From contig NZ_OX216966.1 of the NCBI RefSeq assembly GCF_945605565.1, positions 6,378,001-6,442,000 on the forward strand: 64,000 nucleotides of DNA, written 5' to 3'. The notes under the pieces were generated by a model that worked only from the letters and a program-made list of their open reading frames with translations, ran no database searches and had not been told where the DNA came from. The stretch is from Paenibacillus dendritiformis. GTDB lineage: Bacteria > Bacillota > Bacilli > Paenibacillales > Paenibacillaceae. Positions 41,727 to 50,785 of the stretch are shown here, piece by piece (the first letter of the stretch is position 1; each line of letters starts with the position of its first letter). Position numbers and translations under genes: made by a program.

Positions 41727-42710
41727 TTATATGATCCCCTCGCCCGTCTGCCGCAGCTTCTCGGCCCGGCTCTTGGCGAAGGCCGCGCTGCCGATGACGC
41801 CTCCGTCATCGATTAATTCGCCCTGGCGAATCGTGAGCCGCTCCAGATAGCCGTGATAGACGGAGCGGGACAGCGTCTCCCGTACCGGCTTGAGGAGCCG
41901 GTCGCCGGCCATGGCGCCGCCGCCGCCGATGACGATGACATCCGGGCTGAGCAGCGAGATGGAATACGACAGTCCGGTGCCGAGCACCTGGCCGGTATAT
42001 TCCATAATCTCGATGGCGAGCGCATCACCTTCGTCATAAGCCTGCGATACATCGGCTGCGGACAGTTCTCCCCGCTCGTACGGGCCGCGCAGCAGGCTCT
42101 CGCGTCCTCTCTCCAGCGCTTGCTTCGCTTGACGCACGATGCCTGTCGCCGAGACCACCGTCTCCAGGCAGCCGGTCAGCCCGCATCCACACGGGGTCGT
42201 CTCGCCCGGGATCGCGATATGGCCCAGCTCTCCCGCCATGAAGCCGCTTCCGTAATAGAGCTCCCCTTGAACGACGGTAGCTGCCGCCAATCCGGTCCCG
42301 ATGGTGACGCCGTGCACGACGCCCGCGCCCCGGCCGGCTCCGCTCATCGCCTCGCCATAGACGTACATCCGGACATCGTTGTCGATGAATACCGGCACGC
42401 CGACCTTGGCGTTAAGCCGTCCGGAGACGTCCACATTATGCCACTTCAGATTGGATGCGAAGATGCTCACGCCGCGCTCCGGATCGATGAACCCCGGGAT
42501 TCCGGCGCCGACAGCCAGAAGACGGGTGCGATCCGCCTCGAACTGAACGAACAGCTCACCAATCATATTGGCGATCTTGTCCAACACATGGTCGACGCCG
42601 AGCGCCGCTTCCGTAGGCCGCTTCAGCTTTCCAACCAATTCATACCGCTCATTCACCAGGCCGCACACGATATTCGTGCCGCCGACATCGATACCTACCA
42701 TATATTGCAT
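41727..42710 (-). CDS. ROK-family glucokinase-like kinase
   Basis: 327 residues from the ATG at 42710. N-terminal ATP motif YMVGIDVGGTNIVCGLV, AGIPGFIDPERG, the catalytic Asp in VFIDNDVRMYVYGE, TIGTGLAAATVVQGELYYG and complete zinc motif with GELGHIAIPGE then CGCGLTGCLE. This is the normal zinc-containing ROK type, unlike the kinase at 13106. It phosphorylates glucose or another hexose in the cytoplasm. Together with the downstream aldolase it may form a short sugar-acid operon; the substrate is uncertain. Confidence 0.85.
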   Translation of the reverse strand: MQYMVGIDVGGTNIVCGLVNERYELVGKLKRPTEAALGVDHVLDKIANMIGELFVQFEADRTRLLAVGAGIPGFIDPERGVSIFASNLKWHNVDVSGRLNAKVGVPVFIDNDVRMYVYGEAMSGAGRGAGVVHGVTIGTGLAAATVVQGELYYGSGFMAGELGHIAIPGETTPCGCGLTGCLETVVSATGIVRQAKQALERGRESLLRGPYERGELSAADVSQAYDEGDALAIEIMEYTGQVLGTGLSYSISLLSPDVIVIGGGGAMAGDRLLKPVRETLSRSVYHGYLERLTIRQGELIDDGGVIGSAAFAKSRAEKLRQTGEGII

Positions 42711-43090
42711 GCTGGTTTCCTGCCCTTCCTTCTTGTTCGATAGCTCTGTTTGATTCGTATTATAGCACGAGAGGCGCCGATCTTTTGCGTGAAAAAATCA
42801 CCGGATTACAAATTTCCCGCAAATGAGGAGAAAGAGATTCCATCCGGCGCCCCACGGTTCGAAGGCGCAACCGGTTCCTGCAGTCGCCCTTCAACAGCGC
42901 TGCCACAGCATTCTCCTCCAATTTTGCCTCAAAATCGCCTTAATCTTGCAATCATAATGGAAGACGCGGGGACGGCAAATCGTTATAATGATACTGTGAT
43001 GTATATCACTACATATAGAAGGCTACATTTGGTTATAGATGTGCAGTACTAGGAGCAACGCTCAACCATCGGTTCAAGAGGTGATTATTC
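42711..43090. other. Divergent promoter region, no gene seen
   Basis: Contains a minus-strand TATAAT (42764-42759) for the ROK kinase and a plus-strand TATAAT near 42984 followed by the inverted repeat GTGAT-GTAT-ATCAC (42996-43009), which may be an operator for the small membrane protein gene. No coding frame is supported. Confidence 0.4.
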
Positions 43091-43300
43091 ATGACCTACG
43101 TCGATATCAGTTCCATAAGCCCGCAGCTGTTCGTGACGGTGCTGTTTTTTCTGCTTATCGTGTGTCCGCTCGTCAGCCTGGGGATCGTCCGTCTCTTTCA
43201 GCAGCGTGTGAAGCTCGGCATCACCTACATTGCTTCCGCCGTCGTCTCCTACGTCGTCTTCCTCATTGCGGCTGAATTTGTGCACAAGACATGGGGATAA
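43091..43300 (+). CDS. Small membrane protein, two helices
   Basis: 69 residues from an ATG with AAGAGGTG upstream. Two hydrophobic segments (about residues 11-34, LFVTVLFFLLIVCPLVSLGIV, and 43-63, LGITYIASAVVSYVVFLIAAE) separated by a short basic loop. I do not recognise a family. The gene has its own promoter region with a dyad and a strong terminator, so it is a single small transcript. Real coding is supported by the ribosome binding site, terminator and membrane pattern. Confidence 0.65.
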   Translation: MTYVDISSISPQLFVTVLFFLLIVCPLVSLGIVRLFQQRVKLGITYIASAVVSYVVFLIAAEFVHKTWG

Positions 43301-43331
43301 CGAGCCACCTGTCCATACCTGTTCGTCCGGA

Positions 43332-43360
43332 GCATCCTTGCTGATAAGGATGCTTTTTTT
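43332..43360 (+). terminator. Terminator after the small membrane protein gene
   Basis: GCATCCTT-GCTGAT-AAGGATGC followed by seven T. Confidence 0.88.
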
Positions 43361-43478
43361 GATCCGCTCTCCTCTTCATGTAACATGCAAGAACCTGCTG
43401 CAGCGCTCAAAAAAGCCCCCGCCGCCAATTCCGCCGCCTGCAAGGCGGAGAAAAAGCGATGAGGGCAAAGCATTTACA

Positions 43479-44213
43479 TCATTCGGTGCCGTCGTTCTCG
43501 ATTGGCGGGATCTCCAATTCGGGATCGACGGAGCCATCATCTTGCTTCGGCGGCGCAGGCTTCGTCACTTGCAAGCCCGCCTTCTCGTAGAAGGCCGATT
43601 TGAGCGTATTGAACTGCGTCGTGTAATCGTTGAACTGCTGCTTCAATTCTTCGACCTGGCGGTAGGCTTCATTCCGTTCCGCGACCGCCTTATTGATCGA
43701 CTTCAGCTTCGTCTCCTCCGACTTCAGCTGCTCGTACAGCGACTGCTCATGTTGTATCCACTTGTCGTAGCTCTCGAAGAGCGACTTGAACGTCTCATAC
43801 CGCTTCACGTAAGCTTGATAAGCTTCTTCCGCCGGCTTCTTCAGCTCCTCTTCCTTCAGATTCGCTATGATCCCGTCCATCTCGCCAATCTGATCGCGCG
43901 CCTCGTCCAACTGGGCCTTCATCTGCTCCAGCACCTGCTTGCGCTCGGCGAGCGCCTGATTCGTATTATCGATCAGGGTCTGTACATTGCGGTTGTCCTG
44001 CTTGCCTTGATTTATAATGGAAATGTATTGCTTCTCATCTTTATCTTCAAGGGTTTTCAGCGAGCTCATCGCAGCCGGCACATTCACTTCCGTCGATGAA
44101 GCCTTCTCGAACCGGTCGAAAATTTGCGTCGTCGGCGATGCGCCGCATCCTGATATCGCCACGGCGATGGACAATAATGCCGCCGCTGCGCCCCATGTTC
44201 TCAATCCTGCCAC
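43479..44213 (-). CDS. YkyA-family cell-wall-binding lipoprotein
   Basis: 244 residues from a GTG at 44213 with GGGAGGT eight bases upstream. Signal MAGLRTWGAAAALLSIAVA and lipobox ISGC (Cys23). The mature protein is almost all coiled coil (about 60-215: QALAERKQVLEQMKAQLDEARDQIGEMD and following), with an acidic proline-rich tail (PPKQDDGSVDPELEIPPIENDGTE, split). This matches the YkyA/putative cell-wall-binding lipoprotein family of Bacillus, of unknown function. It is 23 bases after the polysaccharide deacetylase gene on the same strand, so the two probably form an operon for surface work. Confidence 0.82.
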   Translation of the reverse strand: MAGLRTWGAAAALLSIAVAISGCGASPTTQIFDRFEKASSTEVNVPAAMSSLKTLEDKDEKQYISIINQGKQDNRNVQTLIDNTNQALAERKQVLEQMKAQLDEARDQIGEMDGIIANLKEEELKKPAEEAYQAYVKRYETFKSLFESYDKWIQHEQSLYEQLKSEETKLKSINKAVAERNEAYRQVEELKQQFNDYTTQFNTLKSAFYEKAGLQVTKPAPPKQDDGSVDPELEIPPIENDGTE

Positions 44214-44236
44214 TCTTCGTACCTCCCTAGTTCCTG

Positions 44237-45094
44237 CTACAGACGCTTGTCATGATGGAAATTGCAGACAAAGTGAGCGTTCGGATCATAGACCTCGAAC
44301 TCATACCCTTTGCTCTGGATATACTCGATAATCGACGGCAAAGCTGCCAGCGTCTGTTCACGATCATGCATCAGGATGACCTCCACGTCCTCTGTCAGTC
44401 CTGCCTTGACCTGCTCCAGAATCCGGTTCGGCTGCCCGACATATTGCCAGTCCAGCGAATCGAGCGTCCAGTCCCACATCTTGAATCCGGCCTGCGCGAT
44501 ATCGCCGCGGAACGATTCCCCGATCTGAGGAGCGCTGCCATAAGGAGCCCGGATAAGCGTCGGCGTCACGCCGGTCAGATCGTTGACGATGCCCTGCGCT
44601 TCCTGGAATTCCTTGATGAAGTTGCCCGAACCGCCGCTCTTGTACAGCTTATTGTAGTCGTGAGACATGCTGTGAAGTCCCGGATAATGGCCGTCTTCCA
44701 CGATCCGCTTCACCGCGTCGGGATAGGTTCTCATATTGTCGCCAAGCATGAAGAACGTTGCCTTGATACCGTTTTTGTCCAGCAGATCCAGCATGTCGTT
44801 CGAATACTTGCTTGGTCCGTCATCGAATGTAAGATAGGCGACCTTGCGGGTCATGCCATTATACTCCTTCGGCACTTCCTTCTCGACCGCTGCCGAGGCG
44901 AATGCGGCTACTTCCGTGACAACCAGCTCGCTGCCGGTCGCCGATGCGGTGCCGGTGCCTATCAAGCTCTTGGCCACCGAATAAGCACCGTAGCAAATGC
45001 CAATAACGAGCAGCAACAATACCGTCCGCCCGATCCATCTCTTCTTGCTCTTCCGCTTCCGTGTGCTTCTCGACATCACGTTTCGATTACTCAT
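44237..45094 (-). CDS. Polysaccharide deacetylase (peptidoglycan or chitin-type, CE4)
   Basis: 285 residues from the ATG at 45094 (GTGGAGAAA upstream). Basic N-terminus and one membrane helix (WIGRTVLLLLVIGICYGAYSV) make it a type II membrane or exported protein. NodB domain: catalytic Asp and metal Asp in AYLTFDDGPS, metal His pair in GHYPGLHSMSHDY (H-x3-H), RAPYGSAP and the late IILMHD-like motif EVILMHDREQT. It removes acetyl groups from N-acetylglucosamine residues, probably of peptidoglycan. It is the first gene of a pair with the YkyA-type lipoprotein. Confidence 0.9.
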   Translation of the reverse strand: MSNRNVMSRSTRKRKSKKRWIGRTVLLLLVIGICYGAYSVAKSLIGTGTASATGSELVVTEVAAFASAAVEKEVPKEYNGMTRKVAYLTFDDGPSKYSNDMLDLLDKNGIKATFFMLGDNMRTYPDAVKRIVEDGHYPGLHSMSHDYNKLYKSGGSGNFIKEFQEAQGIVNDLTGVTPTLIRAPYGSAPQIGESFRGDIAQAGFKMWDWTLDSLDWQYVGQPNRILEQVKAGLTEDVEVILMHDREQTLAALPSIIEYIQSKGYEFEVYDPNAHFVCNFHHDKRL

Positions 45095-45524
45095 GCTCTT
45101 TCTCCACTTCCTTCTCCTTCTTTCGACACTACTATAATACAAGTCTAGCATTTTGACATTACAGAAACATGACAAAAAGGGAAAATAAGCGGGATTAATA
45201 TAAACAATGTTGTTACCATTTCATAGAAAAAATATGGTAGAAACGAGACTTGATCGGATAGCAGAACGAGGAAATCTAGTAAATAACAGGGGTCGGAATA
45301 ACATAGAATAGAAAGCTGTTGAACTTGCATCGGTTGGAAAAAAGGCCGTATGTTTGCCGCTAATCCGTAGTGATGCCTTGCACCGGTGAACTGGTTGAAG
45401 GAGATTGCCCCGCTCGATCCAGGAGAACCGTCTGTCTGAACAGGAGCGGGTCGTGACGATGCCCCGTCCCGCGTGCCGCATCAGCATTCAGGACCGCCCC
45501 AACTATATATATTCATGGCATGCC
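45095..45524. other. Intergenic stretch without a gene
   Basis: AT-rich for the first 150 bases. I see no coding frame with a ribosome binding site and no recognisable RNA. It separates the deacetylase from the dehydrogenase terminator. Confidence 0.45.
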
Positions 45525-45553
45525 AAAAAATGACCCGGGAACGAATCCCGGGC
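45525..45553 (-). terminator. Terminator of the 2-hydroxyacid dehydrogenase gene
   Basis: CCCGGGA...TCCCGGG stem followed on the minus strand by TCATTTTTT. Confidence 0.75.
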
Positions 45554-45589
45554 CAATCCTGATCGGCGTCTTCATCTCGCCGCCTTCTC

Positions 45590-46579
45590 CTAGCGATGGA
45601 CGACATGCTGCGGGGAGCCTGTCAGATAGGCCCGAATATTATCGGCGGCAATCGCGAGCAGGCGCTGGCGGGCCGCTTGCGAAGCCCAGGCCATATGGGG
45701 CGTGACGATAAGCCGCTGATGGGGCATGAGCAGCGGATGCGATGCCGGAGGCGGCTCCTCCGCGAGCACATCCAGCAGGACGCCGCAGAGCCGCCCTTCC
45801 CGCAACGCGTCGGCCACTTCCTGCTCATGCAGCAGCCCGCCGCGGGACGTATTGATGAGCACCGCCGTCCGCTTCATCTTCCCGATGAAGGACCGGTTGA
45901 CCATGCCGCGCGTCTCTTCGGTCAGCGGACAATGCAGCGACACGACATCCGCCTCGGCCAGCAGCTCATCCTGACTGACGAACCGAATGCCGGCCTCGCC
46001 CTCCGGCACGGTGCGGGTGGATGCGATGACATCCATCCCGAAGGCCCGGGCCAGCACGGCCACCTTGCGCCCGATCTGCCCATAGCCGATAATGCCGAAC
46101 GTCCTGCCGGCCAATTCCGTCTGCGGCGACAGCCAGTAGCTGAAGTCCGGCTGGCGGGACCAGCCGCCCCGCTTCACCGACCGGTCATGGGCTTCCACGC
46201 GGTGGCACCAGGCCAGCAGCAGGGCGAAGACGAATTGGGCGACATTGTCCGCGCCGTACCCCGGGACGTTCGTAACGGTGATGCCCAGCGCCTGCGCCGC
46301 ATCGACATCGACGATGTCATAGCCGGTCGCCAGCACGCCGATATAGCGGAGCGACGGCAGCTTCCGCAGCGTCTCCGCAGACAGCGGCGTCTTGTTCGTC
46401 AGCACGATATCCGCCCCTTGCGCCCGGGCCTCCATATCCTCTCGATTCGTGCGCGCATACGCCTCCACCTGCACTTCGGCCGCAGGAATGCCCGCCGCTT
46501 CCGCGACCGCCGCGCGCAGCACGTCCCAGCTCAGATCGCCGGGATTGAGCGCGTGGCCATCCAATATGACGATCCGCAT
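45590..46579 (-). CDS. D-isomer 2-hydroxyacid dehydrogenase
   Basis: 329 residues. NAD(P)-binding Rossmann motif GIIGYGQIGRKVAVLA (about 155-170). The catalytic Arg is in LINTSRGGLL, Glu in VLAEEPPP and His in VTPHMAWAS, all in the usual order. The N-terminal catalytic domain starts MRIVILDGHALNPGDLSWD, which is typical of glycerate/hydroxypyruvate-type dehydrogenases. It reduces a 2-keto acid to the D-hydroxy acid; the exact substrate (glyoxylate, hydroxypyruvate or other) is not fixed by sequence. It lies 40 bases after topB on the same strand. Confidence 0.88.
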   Translation of the reverse strand: MRIVILDGHALNPGDLSWDVLRAAVAEAAGIPAAEVQVEAYARTNREDMEARAQGADIVLTNKTPLSAETLRKLPSLRYIGVLATGYDIVDVDAAQALGITVTNVPGYGADNVAQFVFALLLAWCHRVEAHDRSVKRGGWSRQPDFSYWLSPQTELAGRTFGIIGYGQIGRKVAVLARAFGMDVIASTRTVPEGEAGIRFVSQDELLAEADVVSLHCPLTEETRGMVNRSFIGKMKRTAVLINTSRGGLLHEQEVADALREGRLCGVLLDVLAEEPPPASHPLLMPHQRLIVTPHMAWASQAARQRLLAIAADNIRAYLTGSPQHVVHR

Positions 46580-46618
46580 CGCGCCTCTCGCCCCCTTATC
46601 CTTTTCGCTCGCGCTTCC

Positions 46619-48751
46619 TTATTCGCCGTCCTGCTTCGCCAGCGCGGCCTTGAGCAGCTCGCCCAGATTGTTGCCGAGCGGCTCCTGCTTCTCGAATTGC
46701 TTGACCAGCTTCCGCTCTTCATGCTTCTTGATTCTGCCGCCGCCTTCCTCCAGCTTCTCCGTAATGTTGCAAGGAAGACACTGCACGAATTTGCCGGCTT
46801 TGCCGATTTTGAACTCCATCTTTTTATGGCATTGCGGGCAGCGCCGGTTCGACAGATTCTTCTCATCCGAGCGCCGGTACTCGCAGGACTTGCTGGAGCA
46901 GACGAGCCACTTGCCCCGCTTCCCCTTGCGCTCCATCAGCCGCGAGCCGCACTCCGGGCAATGGCTGCTCGTCAGGTTATGCGGCTTATACTCCGCCTGG
47001 CTCCGCTTCACTTCGCTCACGAGCTGCTCCGTCATCTTGCGGATGTCCGCCATGAAGGCGGACGTATGCGACGAACCGCGGGCAATCTGCTCCAGCTCCC
47101 GCTCCCATTGCGCGGTCAACTCCGGCGAGCGAAGCTGCTCGGACACGAGGTTGATGAGTTGGGTCCCCTTGCCGGTCGGCTGGAGCGAAGAGCCCTGGCG
47201 TTCGATCGTGTCGGAGGAGACCAGCTTCTCGATGATATCCGCCCGGGTCGCCGGCGTGCCCAGCCCGTATTTCTCCATCTGGGTAAGCAGCGTAGCTTCG
47301 GTATATCTTGCAGGCGGCTTCGTCCGTCCGCGCCGGGTGAAGACGCGCTTCGCCTGCAGCCGTTGGCCCTGTGCGAGGCTCGGCAAGCGCTGCTCGGCCC
47401 TGCCCGCTTCGTCGGCATCGTCCTCGTCATCCGCCAGATCCCAATCGTTTTCATACGCTTTTTTCCAGCCGTTGTCGATGACCGTCTTGCCTTTCGCATG
47501 CAGCAGTTCCCCGCCCATGCCGATCGTGACCGCGACCTGCTCGTAACGGACCGGGGGCAGGAACAAAGCGAGGAAGCGGCGCGCGATCAGATCATAGAGC
47601 TTGCGCTCCTCCGGCGACAGATTGGCCAGCCGTAGCGGCTCATCCGTCGGAATGATGGCGTGGTGATCCGTCACCTTCGCGTCATCGACGATGCGCTTCG
47701 TCACATGCAGCTTCCCGCGCAGGAGCGGCTTCGCGATCGCGGCGTACGGGCCGACGGCCATCGCGTCCAGCCGCTCGGGCAGCGTTCCCGTCATATCGGA
47801 AGACAGGTACCGGCTGTCCGTGCGCGGATACGTCACCAGCTTATGCTGCTCGTACAGCCGCTGCAGCACATTCGAGGTCTGCTTCGCGGAGAAGCCGTAG
47901 CGCCGGTTCGCGTCCCGCTGCAGCTCGGTCAAATCATAAGCGAGCGGGTGCGGCTCAATCTTCTCCGTCTTCTTCAAGCCGGAGATAACCGCCTCGCGCC
48001 CTCTCAGCTTCTCGGCCAGCGCCGCGGCCTCTTCCAGCCGGAACAGGCGGGCATCCCCGCCGGGGGCTCGCCATGCGGCCTCGAAGCCGCCGAAGTCGGC
48101 GTGAACCGTCTCATATTCCTGCGACTGGAACTCCCGAATCTCCTGCTCGCGCTTCATCAGCATCGCCAGCGTCGGCGTCTGCACCCGGCCGGCGGACAGC
48201 GGGGTCTCGAACTTGGTCGTCAGCGCCCGCGTCACATTCAAGCCGATGAGCCAATCGGCCTCAGCGCGGCAGCGGGCCGATTCATACAGCCGATCGAACG
48301 CCTTGCCGGGCTTCAATTGGCGGAAGCCTTCCCGAATCGCCTTGTCCGTCTGGGAGGAGATCCAGAGGCGGTGGAACGGTTTGTTCCACTTCACCATTTG
48401 CATAATCCAGCGGGCGAGCAATTCTCCTTCGCGCGCCGCGTCGGTCGCGACAATCAGATCCTTCAGATCCTGACGCTTGCAGAGCTGCTGGACAGCCTTG
48501 AATTGGTGGGACGATTCCCGCAGCACCTTCAATCTCATCCGATCGGGGATGATCGGCAGATCTTCCAGACGCCAGGTCTGGTATTTCTTATCGTAGTCTT
48601 CCGGCTCCGCCAGCCCGACGAGATGACCGAGCGCCCAGGTGACGACATAGTCAGGACCTTCAAAATACGTTTTATGTGAGTTGCGGCATCCGAGCACGCG
48701 CGCGAGTTCCCGCGCGACCGAAGGCTTTTCTGCCAGAACGAGTGATTTCAT
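46619..48751 (-). CDS. topB: DNA topoisomerase III
   Basis: 710 residues from an ATG with AAGGAAGG upstream. Type IA topoisomerase: Toprim start LVLAEKPSVARELARVLG with Glu, and acidic DAAREGE of the metal site; the active Tyr lies in LVTYPRTDSRYLSSD. The C-terminal zinc ribbon part has two Cys sets (CPECGSRLMERKGKRGKWLVC, split, and CPQCHKKMEFKIGKAGKFVQC). Length equals B. subtilis TopB. It decatenates DNA and resolves replication or recombination intermediates. A chromosomal copy, since no plasmid transfer genes are near. Confidence 0.94.
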   Translation of the reverse strand: MKSLVLAEKPSVARELARVLGCRNSHKTYFEGPDYVVTWALGHLVGLAEPEDYDKKYQTWRLEDLPIIPDRMRLKVLRESSHQFKAVQQLCKRQDLKDLIVATDAAREGELLARWIMQMVKWNKPFHRLWISSQTDKAIREGFRQLKPGKAFDRLYESARCRAEADWLIGLNVTRALTTKFETPLSAGRVQTPTLAMLMKREQEIREFQSQEYETVHADFGGFEAAWRAPGGDARLFRLEEAAALAEKLRGREAVISGLKKTEKIEPHPLAYDLTELQRDANRRYGFSAKQTSNVLQRLYEQHKLVTYPRTDSRYLSSDMTGTLPERLDAMAVGPYAAIAKPLLRGKLHVTKRIVDDAKVTDHHAIIPTDEPLRLANLSPEERKLYDLIARRFLALFLPPVRYEQVAVTIGMGGELLHAKGKTVIDNGWKKAYENDWDLADDEDDADEAGRAEQRLPSLAQGQRLQAKRVFTRRGRTKPPARYTEATLLTQMEKYGLGTPATRADIIEKLVSSDTIERQGSSLQPTGKGTQLINLVSEQLRSPELTAQWERELEQIARGSSHTSAFMADIRKMTEQLVSEVKRSQAEYKPHNLTSSHCPECGSRLMERKGKRGKWLVCSSKSCEYRRSDEKNLSNRRCPQCHKKMEFKIGKAGKFVQCLPCNITEKLEEGGGRIKKHEERKLVKQFEKQEPLGNNLGELLKAALAKQDGE

Positions 48752-48895
48752 GCGTCCATTCCTTCCTTATCGATACTCTGAACCCATTATAGCACGGCGT
48801 TCAACCGCAATGCGGGCACCTTTCACCGCCGCCAACGTCCGCAGCCCCGAAGGAAATTCTCCCCCGGGGCCCGCATGGCGATGAATCATTCCGGC

Positions 48896-49684
48896 TTAGA
48901 GCGAGCGGACGGCTCCCCCGTCGGCCAGCAGCGCCTGTCCGGTCATATAGCTGTTCGCCGGCGAGGCGAGGAACGCGATCAGCGTCCCCATCTCCTCCGG
49001 GCTGCCGTAGCGGCCGATAGGAATGCGGCGGCGCTGCTCCTCCGCAATCTGCCCGACCTCCACCTGCCGGGCCTCTGCCGCCAGTTCGTCCAATTGGATG
49101 ACGCGATCGGTCGCGAAGCGGCCCGGACCGACCGTATTGATCAGAATATTGTCCCGCGCCAGCTCCGGAGCCAGCGTCTTCGCGAGACCGAGCACGCCGA
49201 CCCGCAGCGTGGAGGAGACGACAAGATTCTCGATCGGCTCCTTGTGCGCGGAGGAGGTCACATTGACGATGCGCCCGAACTTCTGGCCGCGCATATAAGG
49301 AAGCACGGCGCGAATGGAGCGGATATAGCTGAGCAGCGTCAGCTCGAAGCCGTGCTGCCAGGCCGCGTCGTCAATCTCATCGAAGGTTCCCGGCGCCGGC
49401 CCCCCGCAATTGTTGACCAGAATGTCGACCGTGCCGTGCCGCTCCACGGTGACAGCTACGATGCGTTCAATGTCTTGCGGGCGGGTGATATCCGCCACGA
49501 CGGCGAGCGGCCGGCTGCCTGTTCGTGCCTCTATCTGTCCCGCCGCCTCGCGAACGGTCTCTTCCTGGCGCCCGACCAGTGTCACGCGCGCCCCTTCCGC
49601 CGCCAGCGCGGAGGCTGCTGCCAATCCCAAGCCTTTGGATGAGGCCAACACGATGGCCGTCTTGTCGTGCAGTTGCAAATCCAT
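48896..49684 (-). CDS. SDR-family protein lacking the standard catalytic Tyr-Lys pair
   Basis: 262 residues from the ATG at 49684 (GAGAGGAG upstream). The Rossmann fold is clear (IVLASSKGLGLAAASALAAEG, VADITRPQDIE, DILVNNCGGPAPG, GRIVNVTSSAHKEP), but the coenzyme motif TGxxxGIG reads SSKGLG, and the catalytic YxxxK is replaced around NLVVSSTLRVGVLG. This matches the FabG-like subgroup with altered active site rather than classical reductases, and the activity is unknown. The end TGQALLADGGAVRSL is typical of SDR proteins. Confidence 0.8.
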   Translation of the reverse strand: MDLQLHDKTAIVLASSKGLGLAAASALAAEGARVTLVGRQEETVREAAGQIEARTGSRPLAVVADITRPQDIERIVAVTVERHGTVDILVNNCGGPAPGTFDEIDDAAWQHGFELTLLSYIRSIRAVLPYMRGQKFGRIVNVTSSAHKEPIENLVVSSTLRVGVLGLAKTLAPELARDNILINTVGPGRFATDRVIQLDELAAEARQVEVGQIAEEQRRRIPIGRYGSPEEMGTLIAFLASPANSYMTGQALLADGGAVRSL

Positions 49685-49888
49685 AAATACCCGACTCCTC
49701 TCCTGTAAAATGCATTCGAGTCTGCCATGGGGCGGCAGCTCCGACATGCGCCTTACTACTCTGTCACCGACATTATACCAAATTCAACCACTTTCTTCGT
49801 AATCCTCCTCTGAGGTTGTGCTATGATTAGGAATGGAAAACCGTGGCCCGCACCGCCGCGGCCGCTATCGAAGGAGGGATTCCACGCC

Positions 49889-50596
49889 TTGAACGCGTTC
49901 ACGCTGAAGCTGCTCGCGCTCGCACTCATGCTGCTCGATCATATTCATTTTTACTTCCCGGATTCTCCCGATTGGTTCCATAGCGCGGGACGGCTGGCCG
50001 CCCCCCTCTTCTTCTTCTTCGCGGCGGAAGGCTACGCTCATACGCGGGACATCCGGCGCTATATGCTGCGCATGTTCATCTTCGCCCTGGTGATGGCGGC
50101 CGGCAGCGAGCTGCTGACGTTTGCTCTGCCGGGCGGCACGATCGACAACAACATCTTCCTCTCGCTCTTCGCCGCACTCGTGCTGATGGCAGCGTTGGAC
50201 TGGGCGAGATCGTCAGGCCAGACGGCGGGCGGCATCCTGATCTGCGGCACCATTATGGGAGCCATGTTCTTCGTCGAGTACAGCTTGCTGGCGGTATCGA
50301 TGGCGATCGTCTTCCATCTGCTTCGGGGCACCAAAGCGATGATTCCGGCGTATATCCTCTCTTCTCTCGTGTTCTCGCTCGCCCCGTACGCCAATGTGCA
50401 CGGAGAGGAGATGTGGACGGCGCATTACCTGTTGGTGGTCAATCCGCAATGGATGATGGTCTTCGCGCTCCTATTGATACTGGCCTATAACGGACAACGA
50501 GGCCCGGACCAACCGTGGGCCAAATACTTGTTCTATCTTTTTTATCCTCTGCATGTATGGATACTGTATGCCATCAGCTGGCTGGCCGCGACATAG
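49889..50596 (+). CDS. TraX-family membrane protein
   Basis: 235 residues from a TTG at 49889, with AAGGAGGG ten bases upstream. An ATG at 49823 in frame lacks a site and adds an unrelated Pro-rich stretch. The start NAFTLKLLALALMLLDHIHFYF is the TraX hallmark. About seven membrane helices follow, with SAGRLAAPLFFFFAAEGYAHTRD after the first and LFYLFYPLHVWILYAI at the end. In the F plasmid TraX acetylates pilin; chromosomal members in Firmicutes have unknown roles, perhaps acyl transfer at the envelope. No conjugation gene is near. Confidence 0.85.
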   Translation: MNAFTLKLLALALMLLDHIHFYFPDSPDWFHSAGRLAAPLFFFFAAEGYAHTRDIRRYMLRMFIFALVMAAGSELLTFALPGGTIDNNIFLSLFAALVLMAALDWARSSGQTAGGILICGTIMGAMFFVEYSLLAVSMAIVFHLLRGTKAMIPAYILSSLVFSLAPYANVHGEEMWTAHYLLVVNPQWMMVFALLLILAYNGQRGPDQPWAKYLFYLFYPLHVWILYAISWLAAT

Positions 50597-50785
50597 GACG
50601 GCATCGTGACATCCGCCGCTTCTCGCAGCGTCCAGCAGAGCTAACGAGATAAGAGTGTGGTAAAATAGTCCCGCTGCTGATAGACTAGCAAGCAGATATC
50701 CGCTGCTGCGAGAAACATATGCCAAGTCCAAGCAGTGATAGAATCTATACTTTCTTGGGTACATAACTTCAAGAGGAGAGATGAC

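Noticed and set aside
45221..45487. Minus-strand frame between the deacetylase and dehydrogenase genes
   Set aside because: No ribosome binding site and no recognisable features.
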